A DNA stretch of 64,000 nucleotides, taken from positions 62,001-126,000 of the forward strand of contig NZ_SCNV01000018.1 of assembly GCF_005503145.1 (NCBI RefSeq), written 5' to 3'. The notes beneath the pieces are model-generated. The model was not told where the DNA came from. It did not search any database and was given only the letters and a program-made list of their open reading frames with translations. Below, one piece after another: positions 62,859 through 64,000 of this stretch. Origin of the DNA: Burkholderia sp. 4M9327F10. GTDB lineage: Bacteria; Pseudomonadota; Gammaproteobacteria; Burkholderiales; Burkholderiaceae. Both the position numbers and the translations under genes were made by a program. How positions within the stretch are numbered: the first letter of the stretch is position 1; the number at the start of each line of letters is the position of its first letter.

Positions 62859-63557
62859 TTACCGCTTTTTTCGGCGAATCTGTATGGCCGGCGGAGTAGC
62901 ATTCGATCCCAGACGTCCGCGCCCGATCGGAATAAAGCCCGATCGCGTGAAATCTAGGGTTGGTGTCATGTCGTCCTTGGGCTCTATTGTGCTTGGTCGT
63001 TGTTTGTCATAGATCTGCATGCACTCTTTGGTCTTTTCGATTACAAGTATCACGTAGTCGAAGGGATACTTTGCTTCACTAAGAAGGTAATTGGCCCATA
63101 GAGTAAGATATCTAATTAAGTCGGATTTCCCCGACAGGAGTTCGGTGGACGCGACCAATACTAATTTATCGAAATCGCCTTCTTCGTGGTATGCGTTGTA
63201 CTTTTCTGCCTTACCCTTCACGCCCTCTGTGATGTACGTCTTAGGAAGCTCGATGGTGGCTCGCTTGGCCACTTCTGCAGGCAGTTCCTCTCCTCGCATA
63301 TACGCATCGATCCTTTTCGCACTATAGGCATCTACGCTTTTCGTCTCCTTGATATATTCAAGCGCATGAGGAGGGTCCACTGTCGTGATTTCGATGCCGA
63401 TTCGCGCACCAGTATTTCGACCTCCAGGAGGGGTAGTAACGATGGCCGCATCTGGACGATCGCGTTGATTCTCATCAACTTGGTATTCGCCGAATAGGCG
63501 CTTTAGGCAGGGTGCGGCCAATGCTAGAAGATGCCGTTCTTTCGCGATCTTTTCCAA
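62859..63557 (-). CDS. Hypothetical 232-residue protein of the island
   Basis: A continuous frame with normal amino-acid balance: KERHLLALAAPCLKRLFGEY at the start, TGARIGIEITTVDPPHALEYIKET, a central acidic helix, YLLSEAKYPFDYVILVIEKTKEC, and a basic end IQIRRKKR. The piece with Glu and Thr beside a Lys-rich region recalls PD-(D/E)xK nucleases but the full core is not visible. Minus strand, likely defence or mobile-element accessory; function unknown. Confidence 0.55.
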   Translation of the reverse strand: MEKIAKERHLLALAAPCLKRLFGEYQVDENQRDRPDAAIVTTPPGGRNTGARIGIEITTVDPPHALEYIKETKSVDAYSAKRIDAYMRGEELPAEVAKRATIELPKTYITEGVKGKAEKYNAYHEEGDFDKLVLVASTELLSGKSDLIRYLTLWANYLLSEAKYPFDYVILVIEKTKECMQIYDKQRPSTIEPKDDMTPTLDFTRSGFIPIGRGRLGSNATPPAIQIRRKKR

Positions 63558-64000
63558 AACGGATCCTTATGATTAACGGGGTATATCTGGTGGTTGGTTC
63601 GCGCAGCCACTCGACCTTGACAAATCACGCTACCGGCAACTCCTGTCATGCATGCCCGATGCGCGAGTTACCGAAGTGGGGAGCGCCCTTGGTGCCCAAC
63701 TATACAAGATTGATCTCGACGCGAGCCCCAGTGGCGAACATAGCCGCAAGAGTTGGAAAGAAAAGGTATACAGGAATGAGCAAGAGTCATACAGTCCGCT
63801 TAACGAAGCGGCGCGCGGCGTGAGCCGTACGCCAGAGATTCGATCGAGTTCGACTGTCTCTTTTCTATCGGAACCGCTTTGAACAGTGTAAGCAGCGTTG
63901 TGCCAATGCGGCATAACCTTTCGTCGCGACGGACTTCGCAAGCTACGCTGGCTCGTCCGCCCGTTAAACTTGGGCATTAGATCTCTTAGAAAGGCTCAAT
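63558..64000. other. Last 443 bases without a supported gene
   Basis: Only short overlapping frames on both strands. The GC-poor island DNA continues to the window end. A gene running in from the right could exist, but no start, motif or ribosome site supports it here. Confidence 0.45.

Overview
The window looks like a chromosomal segment of a Burkholderiaceae bacterium, most likely Paraburkholderia or Burkholderia. The basis is high GC with strongly GC-biased third positions, a minCDE operon, the gmk-rpoZ-spoT and rph-rdgB-hemW housekeeping blocks, a Burkholderia-type general porin, and AidA/PixA-family proteins. The housekeeping content suggests a primary chromosome. Genus is an inference; no rRNA or species marker is present.

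Layout. 1-564: 5' end of a thiamine-diphosphate enzyme. 923-6339: a lipoprotein, then a minus-strand cluster of two AidA/PixA-family proteins, a large Tat-exported protein of unknown function and a LodB/halogenase-like flavoprotein, with a lux-box-like palindrome at the promoter. 6577-10644: small membrane protein, methionine aminopeptidase, GNAT acetyltransferase and minCDE. 11123-20686: small exported proteins and lipoproteins, a ClC channel, a heptosyltransferase, an MHS transporter, a TonB-C lipoprotein and a HAD hydrolase. 20788-28019: an RND pump with an unusual low-complexity insertion, a tiny lipoprotein, a DHA2 exporter with an NTF2-like partner, and a secreted repeat protein. 28541-36016: a hydroquinone-degradation cluster (transporter, LysR regulator, two-subunit hydroquinone 1,2-dioxygenase, semialdehyde dehydrogenase, maleylacetate reductase, YciI-like protein, Rieske ferredoxin). 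36509-39609: a GH108 muramidase effector-like protein coupled to a probable periplasmic immunity protein. 39785-48859: tRNA-Ser, hemW-rdgB-rph, yicC-gmk-rpoZ-spoT, duplicated tRNA-Arg and greB. 49002-57090: porin, a candidate small RNA, a cold-shock protein, a DnaQ/GIY-YIG protein, a secreted chorismate mutase, and an aldo/keto reductase with a divergent LysR regulator.

57266 to the end: the 3' part of a tRNA-Thr gene marks a probable attachment site. To its right lie AT-richer, poorly conserved genes: a three-gene set of unknown type (glycine-rich protein, lipoprotein, membrane protein), a coupled small membrane protein with a double winged-helix protein, and further unknown genes. No integrase is visible, so the island probably continues past the window or has lost it.

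Most interesting for follow-up: (1) the 1572-6339 cluster, which combines a quinocofactor-maturation-like flavoprotein, a Tat-exported partner with a suggestive Cys-x6-Trp motif, and quorum-sensing-type AidA/PixA proteins; (2) the 58310-60814 operon in the tRNA-Thr island; (3) the muramidase/immunity pair with a GC break at the catalytic domain; (4) two candidate small RNAs. All functions were assigned by reading motifs; no database search was run.
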